DNA from: JBKCUA01 sp046318675
GTDB taxonomy: Bacteria; Pseudomonadota; Alphaproteobacteria; JAJTHO01
Direction: 5' to 3'
Length of the DNA stretch: 64,000 bases
Assembly: GCA_046318675.1 (NCBI GenBank)
Contig: JBKCUA010000033.1
Span: forward strand, 62,001-126,000
Positions 1 through 8,309 of the stretch are shown in pieces (the stretch's first letter is position 1; each line of letters starts with the position of its first letter). Under the pieces are notes generated by a model that saw only the letters and a program-made list of their open reading frames with translations, was not told the origin of the DNA and ran no database searches. The position numbers and the translations under genes were made by a program.

Positions 1-91
1 GGCGGCTTCGGGCCTGCGTCAAGGGGGCTTCGCCCCGCGCCGGGCGCGGCTTTCGCTGCGCTCTCGCCCTTGACCCAGTCTCACAGCCGCC
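1..91. repeat. Composite GC-rich palindromic element
   Basis: Nested inverted repeats are visible. Outer arms GGCGGCT (1-7) and AGCCGCC (85-91) enclose inner arms GTCAAGGG (18-25) and CCCTTGAC (67-74). Two smaller GC-rich hairpins lie inside, at about 23-36 and 37-47. The structure resembles an intergenic REP-type or clover-leaf element. No second copy was found in this window, so family membership is inferred. The left end may continue beyond the window. Confidence 0.5.
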
Positions 92-318
92 TGTATCTCC
101 TCAACCAGAAAACAATCCATTATTTCAATCTATTACGAAGTGTTGCACTTCGTTTTGGAAACCGCCGCAGCCGTTAGGCATACTGCGTCTTAACTTTCTG
201 ATTCTCGTGAATCTTGTATTCTTTGAATCTCGTACAACAACTTGGTGTTGTTGTCAAAAACTATACCAGCGTGCGGGTTAGAGTAGGAAAGTTTACACAA
301 TAAAAAAAGGAGAAAATT
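92..318. other. Non-coding stretch with one hairpin
   Basis: I see no gene here. A perfect 8-bp hairpin lies at 234-254 (ACAACAAC, 5-base loop, GTTGTTGT) but has no following T-run, so it is not an obvious terminator. A purine-rich ribosome binding site (AAGGAG, about 307-312) at the right end serves the small ORF that starts at 319. Confidence 0.4.
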
Positions 319-501
319 ATGCGCCTTACTGACGCCCAACTCTACCGTCTTTTTGTTTTTGGTGATTGGGATCTGAGTATAATCGACTCCGAAGGTCGGT
401 TGCAGGAAATTTTCGATCGGTCAAAAATCGATCCCGATCTTGCCGCCAAGATTGCCGAGATGACAGTGAGATCGAGGCTCAGAAACGTGACAATTGGGTG
501 A
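319..501 (+). CDS. Small hypothetical protein, 60 aa
   Basis: I do not recognise this ORF. It encodes 60 residues, starting MRLTDAQLYRLF, with no membrane segment and mixed charge. The main support is a strong Shine-Dalgarno sequence (AAGGAG about 7 bases before the ATG). A terminator-like hairpin with a T-run lies 70 bases downstream at 568-600. It stands alone next to a palindromic element, so it could be a short intact gene or the 5' remnant of a longer one. No function is proposed. Confidence 0.4.
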   Translation: MRLTDAQLYRLFVFGDWDLSIIDSEGRLQEIFDRSKIDPDLAAKIAEMTVRSRLRNVTIG

Positions 502-567
502 CCCCCCTCCTTGAGGCAGCACCCGAAAATAGTTCAGGTTTCCAAGATTGCCTGTAGAGTAGTTTCA

Positions 568-600
568 CTCCCTCCTCTCACCAAGGGGGGAGAATTTTTT
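568..600 (+). terminator. Probable rho-independent terminator
   Basis: CTCCC at 568-572 can pair with GGGAG at about 588-592, followed by AATTTTTT. It fits as the terminator of the small ORF at 319-501. The C/G-rich arms resemble the hairpins of the dispersed repeat family in this window, so it may be partly repeat-derived. Confidence 0.45.
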
Positions 601-803
601 CACCCCCCACAATCCCCTTCAACATTACACAGCTTGCGTCCAATCCTCCGTCTGAAAATCCGGGACGAGGCTGCTCAGGGTTTAAAAAAACATGTCGTTG
701 CGCAGCAGACTAGCCTGATGCGCGAGGCTGGATGCGGCCATAAAAGATTGTAATTCTTTACAAAACAACAGTCTTTGTGTGTTATTTTCTAAAAAATCCC
801 ATG

Positions 804-832
804 TTGAAATTCACGCCTTAGGCTGGTAGCAT
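804..832 (+). promoter_or_regulatory. Predicted sigma-70 promoter of the tRNA
   Basis: TTGAAA at 804-809 and TAGCAT at 827-832 are separated by 17 bases and end 19 bases before the tRNA. Spacing and position fit a housekeeping promoter. The stretch 601-803 between the terminator and this site shows no gene I can support. Confidence 0.5.
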
Positions 833-851
833 GTTCATCCGGGTACATGTC

Positions 852-927
852 GGGCCTGTAGTTCAGCGGTTAGAACGTTCCGCTCATAACGGAGTTGTCC
901 CTGGTTCAAATCCGGGCAGGCCCACCA
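852..927 (+). tRNA. tRNA with CAT anticodon (Ile2 or elongator Met)
   Basis: A full cloverleaf can be drawn. The acceptor stem is GGGCCTG with CAGGCCC, the D-arm is GTTC/GAAC, and the anticodon stem closes the loop CTCATAA. The T-arm is CCTGG/CCGGG and an encoded CCA follows. The anticodon is CAT. The fully paired acceptor end and the lack of three G-C pairs in the anticodon stem rule against the initiator. The short D-loop (AGCGGTTA) resembles the isoleucine tRNA whose C34 is converted to lysidine, so I lean to Ile2, but elongator Met is not excluded. Its 3' end is 2 bp from the convergent ptsN stop. Confidence 0.9.
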
Positions 928-929
928 AT

Positions 930-1418
930 TTACGCAACTTCGGCGGCGGCTAGTGCCGGTGCTAGGCGCAGAATCCGGCAAATGGTAGCTGTTTCAGTAG
1001 CAGTGCGGAGCTGATCACAGGTGCCATTTTCGCGTAGCAGCCGGGTAATGCTGGCCAAGGCCTGCACGTGCTGGGCGGCGGCGTTATCCCGTGTCGTCTG
1101 GCAGGGAGATAGTAACAAGAACATTAAATCAACTGGCCTGCCGTCAATAGAATGAAAATCAACAGGTTGTGTTAATTGCACAAAAAAACCCACCATGCGA
1201 TCAAGGCCAATGAGGCGAATGTGCGGCAAGGCCACGCCCCGACCGATGCCGGTGGAACCAAGGCGTTCCCGTTCCTTGAGCGCGTCACGAACAACCGCCG
1301 CTTGATAGCTAGTCTCCCCCGCAGCCAGCTCGGCCAGTAATGCCAACGCCGCGGTTTTATCGGCCACCGACATTCCTAAACGCACCCGATTTTGACACAA
1401 AATATCCGTAAGGGTCAT
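930..1418 (-). CDS. ptsN: PTS IIA-like nitrogen regulatory protein PtsN
   Basis: This is a 162-residue EIIA-Ntr protein, the terminal phosphoacceptor of the nitrogen phosphotransferase system, which tunes potassium and nitrogen functions in proteobacteria. The family signature is seen in GRGVALPHIRL, where the His is the expected phosphorylation site. I chose the ATG at 1418 rather than the upstream in-frame start because it begins the conserved domain (MTLTDIL) and follows GAGGAAA. It lies 87 bp downstream of hpf on the same strand, a conserved pair normally found behind rpoN. Here rpoN is absent. EIIA-Ntr is known to affect Kdp expression in some species, and kdp lies close by, but a link here is inference. 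Confidence 0.93.
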   Translation of the reverse strand: MTLTDILCQNRVRLGMSVADKTAALALLAELAAGETSYQAAVVRDALKERERLGSTGIGRGVALPHIRLIGLDRMVGFFVQLTQPVDFHSIDGRPVDLMFLLLSPCQTTRDNAAAQHVQALASITRLLRENGTCDQLRTATETATICRILRLAPALAAAEVA

Positions 1419-1505
1419 AAAAATCTTTTTCCTCACATGGGCTAATAAGAAAACCCAAACACAGCCTACCAAAAAAATGTTTGTTAGGCTGTGCGCCCGC
1501 GCAAT

Positions 1506-2096
1506 TCAAGAAACTTTATTTTGGGGCTCAATCCACCCGACATTCCCATCAGGACGGCGGAAAACAACATTCAAATTGTTTGTTTTAGCATTTTTAAATA
1601 TATAAACGGGGCGTCCACTAAGGTCTAAGAGCATGACCGCATCTTTTACGGATATTGTTTTGATATCGCTGCTCATTTCGGCGATGACCAAGGGTGTCTG
1701 CTCGTTGTCTTTTTCGGCTCCTTCTTCATCTGTTTGAGCGGAGACGACGTATTCTCGTGCTACTGTATGTTTTTCTATAGCATCAAGGGCGTTCAAATGA
1801 TGATCTGTTAGGCGGCGTTTGTAACGACGCAGCTGCTTCACCAATTTTGCTGCTGCCCCGTCAAAAGAAGCGTAAGGATCATCAGATTCGTATTCGGCCT
1901 GAATTGTCAACGCCGTTTTTGTGCCGGGGTTAACACTAATATGAGTGTGAAAGCGATAACCTTGATGATCGACCACCACAGTGGCGTCCGTGATCCGGTT
2001 CAGGTATTTGGTTGCTGCGTGCTGCAACGTTTCCTGAATGTGGGAGGTGAGGCTGGCACCAATGTTCATATGACGACCAGAAATATTTATTTTCAT
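1506..2096 (-). CDS. hpf: Ribosome hibernation promoting factor, long form
   Basis: This 196-residue protein binds the 30S decoding region and drives ribosome dimerisation in slow growth. The N-terminal part (about 1-105) is the S30AE fold (MKINISGRHMNIG start, AKLVKQLRRYKRRL helix). The C-terminal part (about 140-196) matches the dimerisation domain of long HPF, with a P-V-Y-I-F-K stretch and a GNVGWIEP end. An acidic linker joins the two. The ATG follows AGGAAA. It is probably co-transcribed with ptsN downstream. Confidence 0.92.
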   Translation of the reverse strand: MKINISGRHMNIGASLTSHIQETLQHAATKYLNRITDATVVVDHQGYRFHTHISVNPGTKTALTIQAEYESDDPYASFDGAAAKLVKQLRRYKRRLTDHHLNALDAIEKHTVAREYVVSAQTDEEGAEKDNEQTPLVIAEMSSDIKTISVKDAVMLLDLSGRPVYIFKNAKTNNLNVVFRRPDGNVGWIEPQNKVS

Positions 2097-2175
2097 AAGA
2101 TTTTCCTATTCTATAGGACTCAACTATAGCGCGTTTTCTGTAGTATAAAAGAGCAAAAATGTGGCGTCAATTTGC

Positions 2176-2202
2176 TTGACTAGCCTAAGCAACAGGTATA
2201 AT
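2176..2202 (+). promoter_or_regulatory. Possible promoter of kdpFABC
   Basis: TTGACT at 2176-2181 and TATAAT at 2197-2202 lie about 75 bp before kdpF. The 15-base spacer is shorter than optimal. No KdpE box could be assigned. Confidence 0.35.
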
Positions 2203-2276
2203 TCGCCAACCTAAAAGAAATAATCAATTTTTTCTGGTTATAAAATATACTGAGCAAATTTTGAAGGTTGCGTATC

Positions 2277-2363
2277 ATGCTTGAATATGTTCTTGGCGGT
2301 TTAAGTGGCATTGTTGCCCTCGCTTATCTTATTTATGCGTTGTTATTGCCAGAGGAGTTTTAG
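2277..2363 (+). CDS. kdpF: KdpF, small subunit of the potassium pump
   Basis: A 28-residue single-span membrane peptide (MLEYVLGGLSG..., ending LLLPEEF) lies 3 bp before kdpA. Size, hydrophobic profile and position match KdpF, which stabilises the KdpABC complex. It is too short for most gene callers. Its stop region (AGAGGAG) also supplies the ribosome binding site of kdpA, suggesting translational coupling. Confidence 0.88.
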   Translation: MLEYVLGGLSGIVALAYLIYALLLPEEF

Positions 2364-2366
2364 GCT

Positions 2367-4016
2367 ATGGCTGGAATAAACTGGATATATATTGGCATTG
2401 TAGTGACGTTGTTGACTCTTCTTGCGCCATTGCTGGGGGTATACATTAAAAATGTTTTTAGTGGACAAGGTTTTTTAGCTCCGGTTGAGCGTCTTCTCTT
2501 TAAGATGGCCGGTATTAAGGCCAATGCTGGGCAGCATTGGTGGCAATATACTCTGAATATGTTGCTATTTAATATGCTTGGTTTTTTTGTTTTATATGGC
2601 ATTTTGCGATTTCAGGGTATTTTGCCTTTTAATCCACAAAATTTTGCTGGGATGGATCCTATTTTGGCATTTAATTGCGCGGTGAGCTTTATTACCAACA
2701 CTAATTGGCAGGCGTACAACGGTGAAGCTACCTTAAGTTACTTTAGCCAAGCCGTTGGTCTTGGTGTGCAGAACTTTTTGTCTGCAGCTACAGGAGTTTC
2801 GTTGCTCTTTGCTATTATCAGGGGAGTCACTGCACGACAGGTAAAAAATTTAGGTAACTACTGGGTTGATATGATGCGCAGTACCCTCTATATTTTTCTT
2901 CCGCTTGCAGTTGTTTCTAGCCTAGCATTTATTGCTCAAGGGGTTCCGCAAAATACTAATTCCTATATAATTGCTCAGACAATTGAAAAGCAAGAGCAAA
3001 TTATCCCGCAAGGTCTTGTGGCTTCCCAGCTTGCTATTAAGCAGTTAGGCACCAATGGTGGTGGATTTTTTGGAAGTAATTCCTCGCATCCTTTTGAAAA
3101 TCCAACACCTATAAGTAATATGCTGCAATTTTTTTTCATTTTGCTCATTCCTGCGGCATTATGTTTTGCTTATGGTCATATGGTGGCGGATAAACGTCAG
3201 GGGTGGACACTTTATAGTGTCATGTTGGGTTTGTGGTTGACGGGCACTATCATTGCTTTATGCGCGGAAGGCAATAATCTGGAAGGAAAAGAAACTCGTT
3301 TTGGAATTACCGAAAGCGTGGTTTGGGCCACAGCTACGACAGCGGCATCTAATGGCTCTGTTAATGCTATGCACGATAGCCTGACGCCTATTGCTGGTCT
3401 GGTAACCATGGTGAATATGCAATCAGGTGGAGTAATTTTTGGTGGTGCAGGTAGCGGTCTGTACGGAATGTTATCTTTTGTTATTCTGACCGTGTTTTTG
3501 GCCGGGTTAATGGTTGGACGTACGCCGGAATTTCTCGGAAAAAAAATTGAGGCACGTGAAGTTAAATTGGTGGTATTCACCATGCTTATTATGCCTTTTG
3601 GAGTGCTTATCGGTGGGGCTTTGGCTCTGTTGACGGGGGGCGCACAAAGCTCGCTGTTGGCCAGCGGACCTCATGGTCTTTCAGAATTATTGTATGCTTA
3701 TACTTCGGCTACAGCCAATAATGGTTCTGCTTTCGGCGGCTTTATGGCTAATACTCCATTTCATAATATTGCTCTTGGGGTGTGTATGCTGCTTGGTCGC
3801 TTTGGGTATGTGGTGCCATTAATGGCGTTGGCTGGTAGTTTGGCGGAGAAAAAGATTATCCCTGCTACGACAGGGACATTTCCCACGCATGGTGTGTTAT
3901 TTGGTGTATTACTTACTGGAATAATTATTATTATTGGTGGCCTGACATTCTTTCCCGTGCTGACTTTGGGGCCATTGGCCGAACATTTTAGTATGTTGGC
4001 CGGTCGGAAATTTTAG
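2367..4016 (+). CDS. kdpA: Potassium-transporting ATPase, potassium-binding subunit KdpA
   Basis: This 549-residue polytopic inner-membrane protein forms the K+ channel-like subunit of the high-affinity Kdp pump. It is close to the usual length of about 557. Family signatures include LGTNGGGFFGSNSSHPFENP near residue 230, SFITNTNWQAYNGE in the first pore region, and SATANNGSAFGGF in a later one. These correspond to the repeated selectivity-filter regions. It is the second gene of a compact kdpFABC operon. Kdp is normally induced by low K+ through KdpDE, which is not in the window. Confidence 0.97.
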   Translation: MAGINWIYIGIVVTLLTLLAPLLGVYIKNVFSGQGFLAPVERLLFKMAGIKANAGQHWWQYTLNMLLFNMLGFFVLYGILRFQGILPFNPQNFAGMDPILAFNCAVSFITNTNWQAYNGEATLSYFSQAVGLGVQNFLSAATGVSLLFAIIRGVTARQVKNLGNYWVDMMRSTLYIFLPLAVVSSLAFIAQGVPQNTNSYIIAQTIEKQEQIIPQGLVASQLAIKQLGTNGGGFFGSNSSHPFENPTPISNMLQFFFILLIPAALCFAYGHMVADKRQGWTLYSVMLGLWLTGTIIALCAEGNNLEGKETRFGITESVVWATATTAASNGSVNAMHDSLTPIAGLVTMVNMQSGGVIFGGAGSGLYGMLSFVILTVFLAGLMVGRTPEFLGKKIEAREVKLVVFTMLIMPFGVLIGGALALLTGGAQSSLLASGPHGLSELLYAYTSATANNGSAFGGFMANTPFHNIALGVCMLLGRFGYVVPLMALAGSLAEKKIIPATTGTFPTHGVLFGVLLTGIIIIIGGLTFFPVLTLGPLAEHFSMLAGRKF

Positions 4017-4029
4017 GGGATATTTTGTC

Positions 4030-6051
4030 ATGAGCGTTCACTCAAAAGTAATTATTATCAATAAAAATATTGTTTTTCAGTCACTTAAAGATAGCTTTAT
4101 AAAATTAAATCCCCTGTTTCTTTATAAAAATCCGATTATTTTTCTAGTTGAGGTTGCGGCTTTTTTATGCACGGTCTCGGCATTTTTTCACGGTGATTCC
4201 TTATACTGGCAGCTATCGGCGTGGTTGTGGCTTACTGTTCTTTTTGCCACTTTCGCAGAGAGTTTGGCGGAAGGTCGTGGTAAGGCTCAGGCATACAGCT
4301 TGCGTTCCGCCCGTAGCGATACCAGTGCGAAACTTCTTAAAAACCAGTTTTCTCGTGATTATCAAATCACCACTGCTGTACAGCTCCAAGTTGGTAGTAT
4401 TGTTCTTGTTGAGGCTGGGGATATGATTCCTGGTGATGGTGAAATTATTCAGGGGATTGCTACCGTTGATGAATCAGCGATAACTGGCGAATCTGCTCCG
4501 GTTATCCGGGAAAGTGGAGGGGATCGATCGGCTGTTACTGGTGGAACTAGGGTGGTTTCTGATTCTATTGTTGTGCGCATTACAGCTAAGCAGGGGGAGT
4601 CTTTTCTTGATCGGATGATCGCCATGGTTGAGGGAGCTAAACGGCAAAAAACCCCTAATGAAGTTGCCCTGCATATCCTTTTGATGGGGATGAGTATCAT
4701 CTTTTTACTGGTGGTGTTAACATTGTTGCCGTGGGCTTCCTACAGTCACACTATTATCCCAGTACCATATTTGGTGGCCTTGTTGATTACTTTGCTGCCG
4801 ACTACGATTAGTGGTTTATTGTCTGCTATTGGTATCGCCGGCATGGAGCGGTTATTAAAATGCAACGTGGTTGCTAAGTCTGGTCGAGCCGTGGAGGCCG
4901 CCGGGGATGTTGATGTGATGCTTCTTGATAAAACTGGTACGATTACCTTTGGCAACCGAATGGCATCCGCGTTTTTGCCCCTTAATGGTATCACGGAAAA
5001 AAATCTTGCCGAGGCAGCGTACCTGTCTTCTCTATCTGACGATACACCAGAAGGGAAGTCGATTATTGTTTTAGCAAAACAAAAATTTGGTTTTGAAGAC
5101 GCTGCTCCTAATGCTGTGTTTCAAGAATTTTCTGCTCGTACCCGTATGAGCGGCGTGGATGTTGGTGAGCGTTCTATTCGTAAGGGGGCTGCGGACACTA
5201 TGTTGCGCTGGGCTGATAAGGCTTTTGCAGGCAGTATTCAAAAAGAACTTCAAAATATTATTGATAGTATCGCTGGCAATGGTGGAACCCCTTTGGTAGT
5301 GGGGGAAAATGGTCGCATAATGGGTGTTATTCATTTGAAAGATATTGTTAAGGCTGGATTAAAGCAACGCTTTGCCGAGCTTCGAGCCATGGGTATTCGT
5401 ACCGTCATGATTACGGGGGATAATCCGTTGACTGCTGCTGCGATAGCGGCCGAAGCAGGTGTGGATGATTTCCTTGCCGAGGCCACCCCTGAACGTAAAT
5501 TAGATTTTATCCGGAAAGAACAAGAAGGTGGCAGGCTGATTGCCATGTGTGGCGATGGGTCCAATGATGCTCCAGCTTTGGCTCAGGCGGATGTCGGTAT
5601 TGCAATGAATACGGGCACTCAAGCCGCGCGGGAAGCAAGCAATATGATCGATCTTGACTCCAACCCAACCAAACTCATTGAGGTTGTTATGGTTGGAAAA
5701 CAATTACTTATGAGCCGAGGGGCTCTTACTACTTTTTCCATTGCTAATGATGTTGCAAAATATTTTGCTGTTATTCCAGCGTTATTTATCTCGACTTATC
5801 CACAGTTGTCCGCACTTAATATTATGGGGCTTGGTTCGGCACAAAGTGCTATTTTATCGGCTGTTATTTTTAATGCTCTTATTGTGCTTGCCTTGGTGCC
5901 CTTGGCATTAAAAGGTGTTCCGTATCGCCCGGCCAGTGCTCGGCGGCTATTAATGCGTAATTTGCTTCTTTATGGCTGTGGTGGGTTTATTGTACCTTTT
6001 ATTGGGATAAAAATGCTTGATGTTATCGTGAACTTTATCGGTTTAGTGTAA
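4030..6051 (+). CDS. kdpB: Potassium-transporting P-type ATPase, catalytic subunit KdpB
   Basis: A 673-residue P-type ATPase that hydrolyses ATP to drive K+ uptake with KdpA. The actuator-domain motif is ITGES, the phosphorylation motif is DKTGTIT, and the hinge motif is GDGSNDAPAL, with MITGDN before it. Transmembrane segments flank the cytosolic loops, in the order TM1-2, actuator, TM3-4, P/N domains, C-terminal TMs. It starts 13 bp after kdpA, behind AGGGGAT. The length is normal and the key residues are intact. Confidence 0.98.
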   Translation: MSVHSKVIIINKNIVFQSLKDSFIKLNPLFLYKNPIIFLVEVAAFLCTVSAFFHGDSLYWQLSAWLWLTVLFATFAESLAEGRGKAQAYSLRSARSDTSAKLLKNQFSRDYQITTAVQLQVGSIVLVEAGDMIPGDGEIIQGIATVDESAITGESAPVIRESGGDRSAVTGGTRVVSDSIVVRITAKQGESFLDRMIAMVEGAKRQKTPNEVALHILLMGMSIIFLLVVLTLLPWASYSHTIIPVPYLVALLITLLPTTISGLLSAIGIAGMERLLKCNVVAKSGRAVEAAGDVDVMLLDKTGTITFGNRMASAFLPLNGITEKNLAEAAYLSSLSDDTPEGKSIIVLAKQKFGFEDAAPNAVFQEFSARTRMSGVDVGERSIRKGAADTMLRWADKAFAGSIQKELQNIIDSIAGNGGTPLVVGENGRIMGVIHLKDIVKAGLKQRFAELRAMGIRTVMITGDNPLTAAAIAAEAGVDDFLAEATPERKLDFIRKEQEGGRLIAMCGDGSNDAPALAQADVGIAMNTGTQAAREASNMIDLDSNPTKLIEVVMVGKQLLMSRGALTTFSIANDVAKYFAVIPALFISTYPQLSALNIMGLGSAQSAILSAVIFNALIVLALVPLALKGVPYRPASARRLLMRNLLLYGCGGFIVPFIGIKMLDVIVNFIGLV

Positions 6052-6062
6052 AGGTAGTTGTC

Positions 6063-6623
6063 ATGAAAAATGTGCAATTAAGACCACTATTATTTGTTTT
6101 TATGGCTCTTTTGTTAATTACTGGTTTTGTATATCCATTGGTTGTAACCAAAATTGGCCAAGCGTTTTTTCCAGTACAAGCCAATGGAAGTTTGATTATT
6201 GACTCCGATGGTGCCGTACGAGGGTCGTCTTTGATTGCTCAGAAATTCATTGGTCTGCAATATTTTCAGTCCCGCCCTTCTGCGACGGATTTTGATGTCA
6301 TTGCCAGTGGTGCAAGTAACCTTAGTCCGGCAAGTAGGGCGTTTGCTGATGCTAGACAGGCGCGTGAGCAGCTTTGGATTGAACGTGGTGGCACAGTGCC
6401 CGTGCCGGAAGCTCTTTTGACTGCTTCTGCCAGCGGTCTTGATCCGCATCTTTCCCCTGAGGCTGCTTATTATCAAGCACCTATTGTTTCCAAAGCCCGT
6501 AACATAGATGTGGAAAAATTAAATGTTCTTATTGCAAGGCATACGGAAAAATCTATTTTGGGTTTTATTGGGAAGCCACGGGTGAACATTTTGGCTTTAA
6601 ATATGGATTTGGATAAGCTTTAG
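6063..6623 (+). CDS. kdpC: Potassium-transporting ATPase, KdpC subunit
   Basis: A 186-residue protein with one N-terminal membrane span (about 10-30) and a periplasmic domain. It is the accessory subunit that raises nucleotide affinity of KdpB. Conserved stretches are QYFQSRPSATDFD and SGLDPHLSPEAAYYQ, followed by RHTEKSILGFIGKPRVNIL. It starts 11 bp after kdpB and is the last gene of the operon. No kdpD or kdpE follows. The next gene is the unrelated sspB. Confidence 0.96.
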   Translation: MKNVQLRPLLFVFMALLLITGFVYPLVVTKIGQAFFPVQANGSLIIDSDGAVRGSSLIAQKFIGLQYFQSRPSATDFDVIASGASNLSPASRAFADARQAREQLWIERGGTVPVPEALLTASASGLDPHLSPEAAYYQAPIVSKARNIDVEKLNVLIARHTEKSILGFIGKPRVNILALNMDLDKL

Positions 6624-6705
6624 TTGTCTATCGGAATTAAAAAGGGCTTTTTTGTTGCAGCCGCCGTGCTACCCTTTATTAAGAATGCAGGGGTAGATTA
6701 TCATT

Positions 6706-7236
6706 ATGAGCGATTCTGTGTTGCATTACGACAAACTGGTTGAGGCCGCACTCAAGGGCGTTGTGCGAAACGCTCTTGATATCGTACAAAAAAATGGTCT
6801 TCCAGGGGCGCACCATTTTTATATTACTTTTCGTACTGAGCATCCTGATGTCGTGATTCCCGATTATTTGCGGGAACAATACCCTGATGAAATGACTATC
6901 GTGCTTCAGTATCAGTTTGAAGATTTATCTGTTCGGGAAGAATTTTTTTCAGTATCATTGAGTTTTAACAATACGTTAGAGCATCTTACTGTTCCTTTCG
7001 CTGCCGTCACAGGGTTTGCTGATCCTTCTGTAAAGTTTGGCTTACAGTTTCATGTTGATGAAGGTGATGATGATGTCGCCGAACACCCGGCGAGTACTAA
7101 TCGCCGCCAAAGTGTTCAAAAAACCGAGGTTTTGGAGCAAGATAAGCCGACCGAAGTAGACGAAAATAATGTTGTTTCTTTGGATCAGTTTCGAAAAAAA
7201 GGCAGTGCGCCAAAACCTTCGAAGCCAACGGCATAA
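6706..7236 (+). CDS. sspB: SspB-family ClpXP adaptor protein
   Basis: A 176-residue protein matching the alphaproteobacterial SspB family, which tethers ssrA-tagged substrates to ClpXP. The folded domain covers about residues 1-125 (GLPGAHHFYITFRTEHPDV, then FSVSLSFNNTLEHLTVPFAA). An acidic and polar linker follows. The C-terminus has NNVVSLDQFRKK, which matches the ClpX-docking tail of the family. It is monocistronic, convergent with rmlB. Confidence 0.88.
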   Translation: MSDSVLHYDKLVEAALKGVVRNALDIVQKNGLPGAHHFYITFRTEHPDVVIPDYLREQYPDEMTIVLQYQFEDLSVREEFFSVSLSFNNTLEHLTVPFAAVTGFADPSVKFGLQFHVDEGDDDVAEHPASTNRRQSVQKTEVLEQDKPTEVDENNVVSLDQFRKKGSAPKPSKPTA

Positions 7237-7294
7237 CGATTTATTTTTAAAAACATATAGTATTTAGGCGCATCCTAGATTAGGTGGCCAGCTC

Positions 7295-8305
7295 TTATTG
7301 GGAGTAAAGAGCAATATACCATTGTACTGTCTCGCGCAGGGCATCCCGGAATGGTCGGGCGGGTTTCCAGCCTAATCTATTCCGGATTTTTCTGGAATCA
7401 ATCGCATACCGGCGATCGTGGCCTAAACGATCCGCTACATAGGTAATGTGTTCGGCGTACGAACGCCCATCCTTGCGGGGGTGAAGTTCATCAAGTAATT
7501 CGCACAGTAACGTGGCTATAGTATTATTGTCTTGCTCATTATTACTGCCGATACAGTAAGTTTCTCCCGATTCGCCGTGATCAAGAACTGCGAGAATTGC
7601 TCGGCAGTGGTCTCGCACGCATAGCCAATCCCGAATATTTTTACCGTCTCCATAAATGGGAATAGATTCACTTTTTAGGGCGCGACGGATCACGGTGGGT
7701 ATAAGCTTTTCATCATGTTGGCGTGGACCAAAATTGTTGGAACAGTTGGTTACTGTTGTGTCCATGCCGTAGGTATGATGCCAGGCTCGTACCAGCATAT
7801 CGCTTCCCGCTTTTGTGGCAGAATACGGGCTGTTAGGGGCATAGGCTGTTTTTTCGCTGAAAAACCCCTTTTCACCTAATGAGCCATATACCTCATCGGT
7901 ACTGACGTGATGAAAGCGACGTGGTTGAGCCTTATCCAAGGTTTCCCAGTACCGTCGTGCTGCCTCCAGTAATACATAAGTACCTAATACATTACTACGC
8001 ACAAATACTTCCGAGCCAATAATCGAACGATCAACATGGCTTTCTGCGGCAAAATGTACAACGCAATCAATTCTATGATGAAAAAAAATCTGCCCCATCA
8101 TGGCGGCGTTAGTGATATTCCCTTGGACAAAAGTATGCCGGCCGGTAGTCTCCGCTTGGGCAAGGAAGGCTTTATTGGCGGCGTAAGTCAAGAGATCCAC
8201 GCTGATAACCCGGGCATCTGGTTGATACGCGAGAAGATGATCGACAAAATGACTGCCAATAAAACCAGCAGCACCAGTTACTAAATAATTTTTGAAAGCA
8301 GGCAT
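7295..8305 (-). CDS. rmlB: dTDP-glucose 4,6-dehydratase
   Basis: This 336-residue short-chain dehydrogenase-type enzyme converts dTDP-glucose to dTDP-4-keto-6-deoxyglucose in the dTDP-rhamnose route. The NAD-binding motif is TGAAGFIGSH at the N-terminus, the catalytic pair is YSATK, and HVSTDEVYGSLG carries the family Thr-Asp-Glu. I chose the ATG at 8305 (MPAFKNYLVTG) because the in-frame extension lies inside ispA and has no domain. It follows ispA by 4 bp. The other pathway genes are far away: rmlA at 40185 and rmlC-rmlD at 45778-47182. Confidence 0.95.
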   Translation of the reverse strand: MPAFKNYLVTGAAGFIGSHFVDHLLAYQPDARVISVDLLTYAANKAFLAQAETTGRHTFVQGNITNAAMMGQIFFHHRIDCVVHFAAESHVDRSIIGSEVFVRSNVLGTYVLLEAARRYWETLDKAQPRRFHHVSTDEVYGSLGEKGFFSEKTAYAPNSPYSATKAGSDMLVRAWHHTYGMDTTVTNCSNNFGPRQHDEKLIPTVIRRALKSESIPIYGDGKNIRDWLCVRDHCRAILAVLDHGESGETYCIGSNNEQDNNTIATLLCELLDELHPRKDGRSYAEHITYVADRLGHDRRYAIDSRKIRNRLGWKPARPFRDALRETVQWYIALYSQ

Positions 8306-8309
8306 AAGA

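Noticed and set aside
511..753. 80-codon ORF between the small gene and the tRNA
   Set aside because: It spans a terminator hairpin and low-complexity sequence and has no ribosome binding site.
2221..2276. Potassium or c-di-AMP riboswitch before kdpF
   Set aside because: The leader is short and AT-rich, and no conserved aptamer elements could be found.
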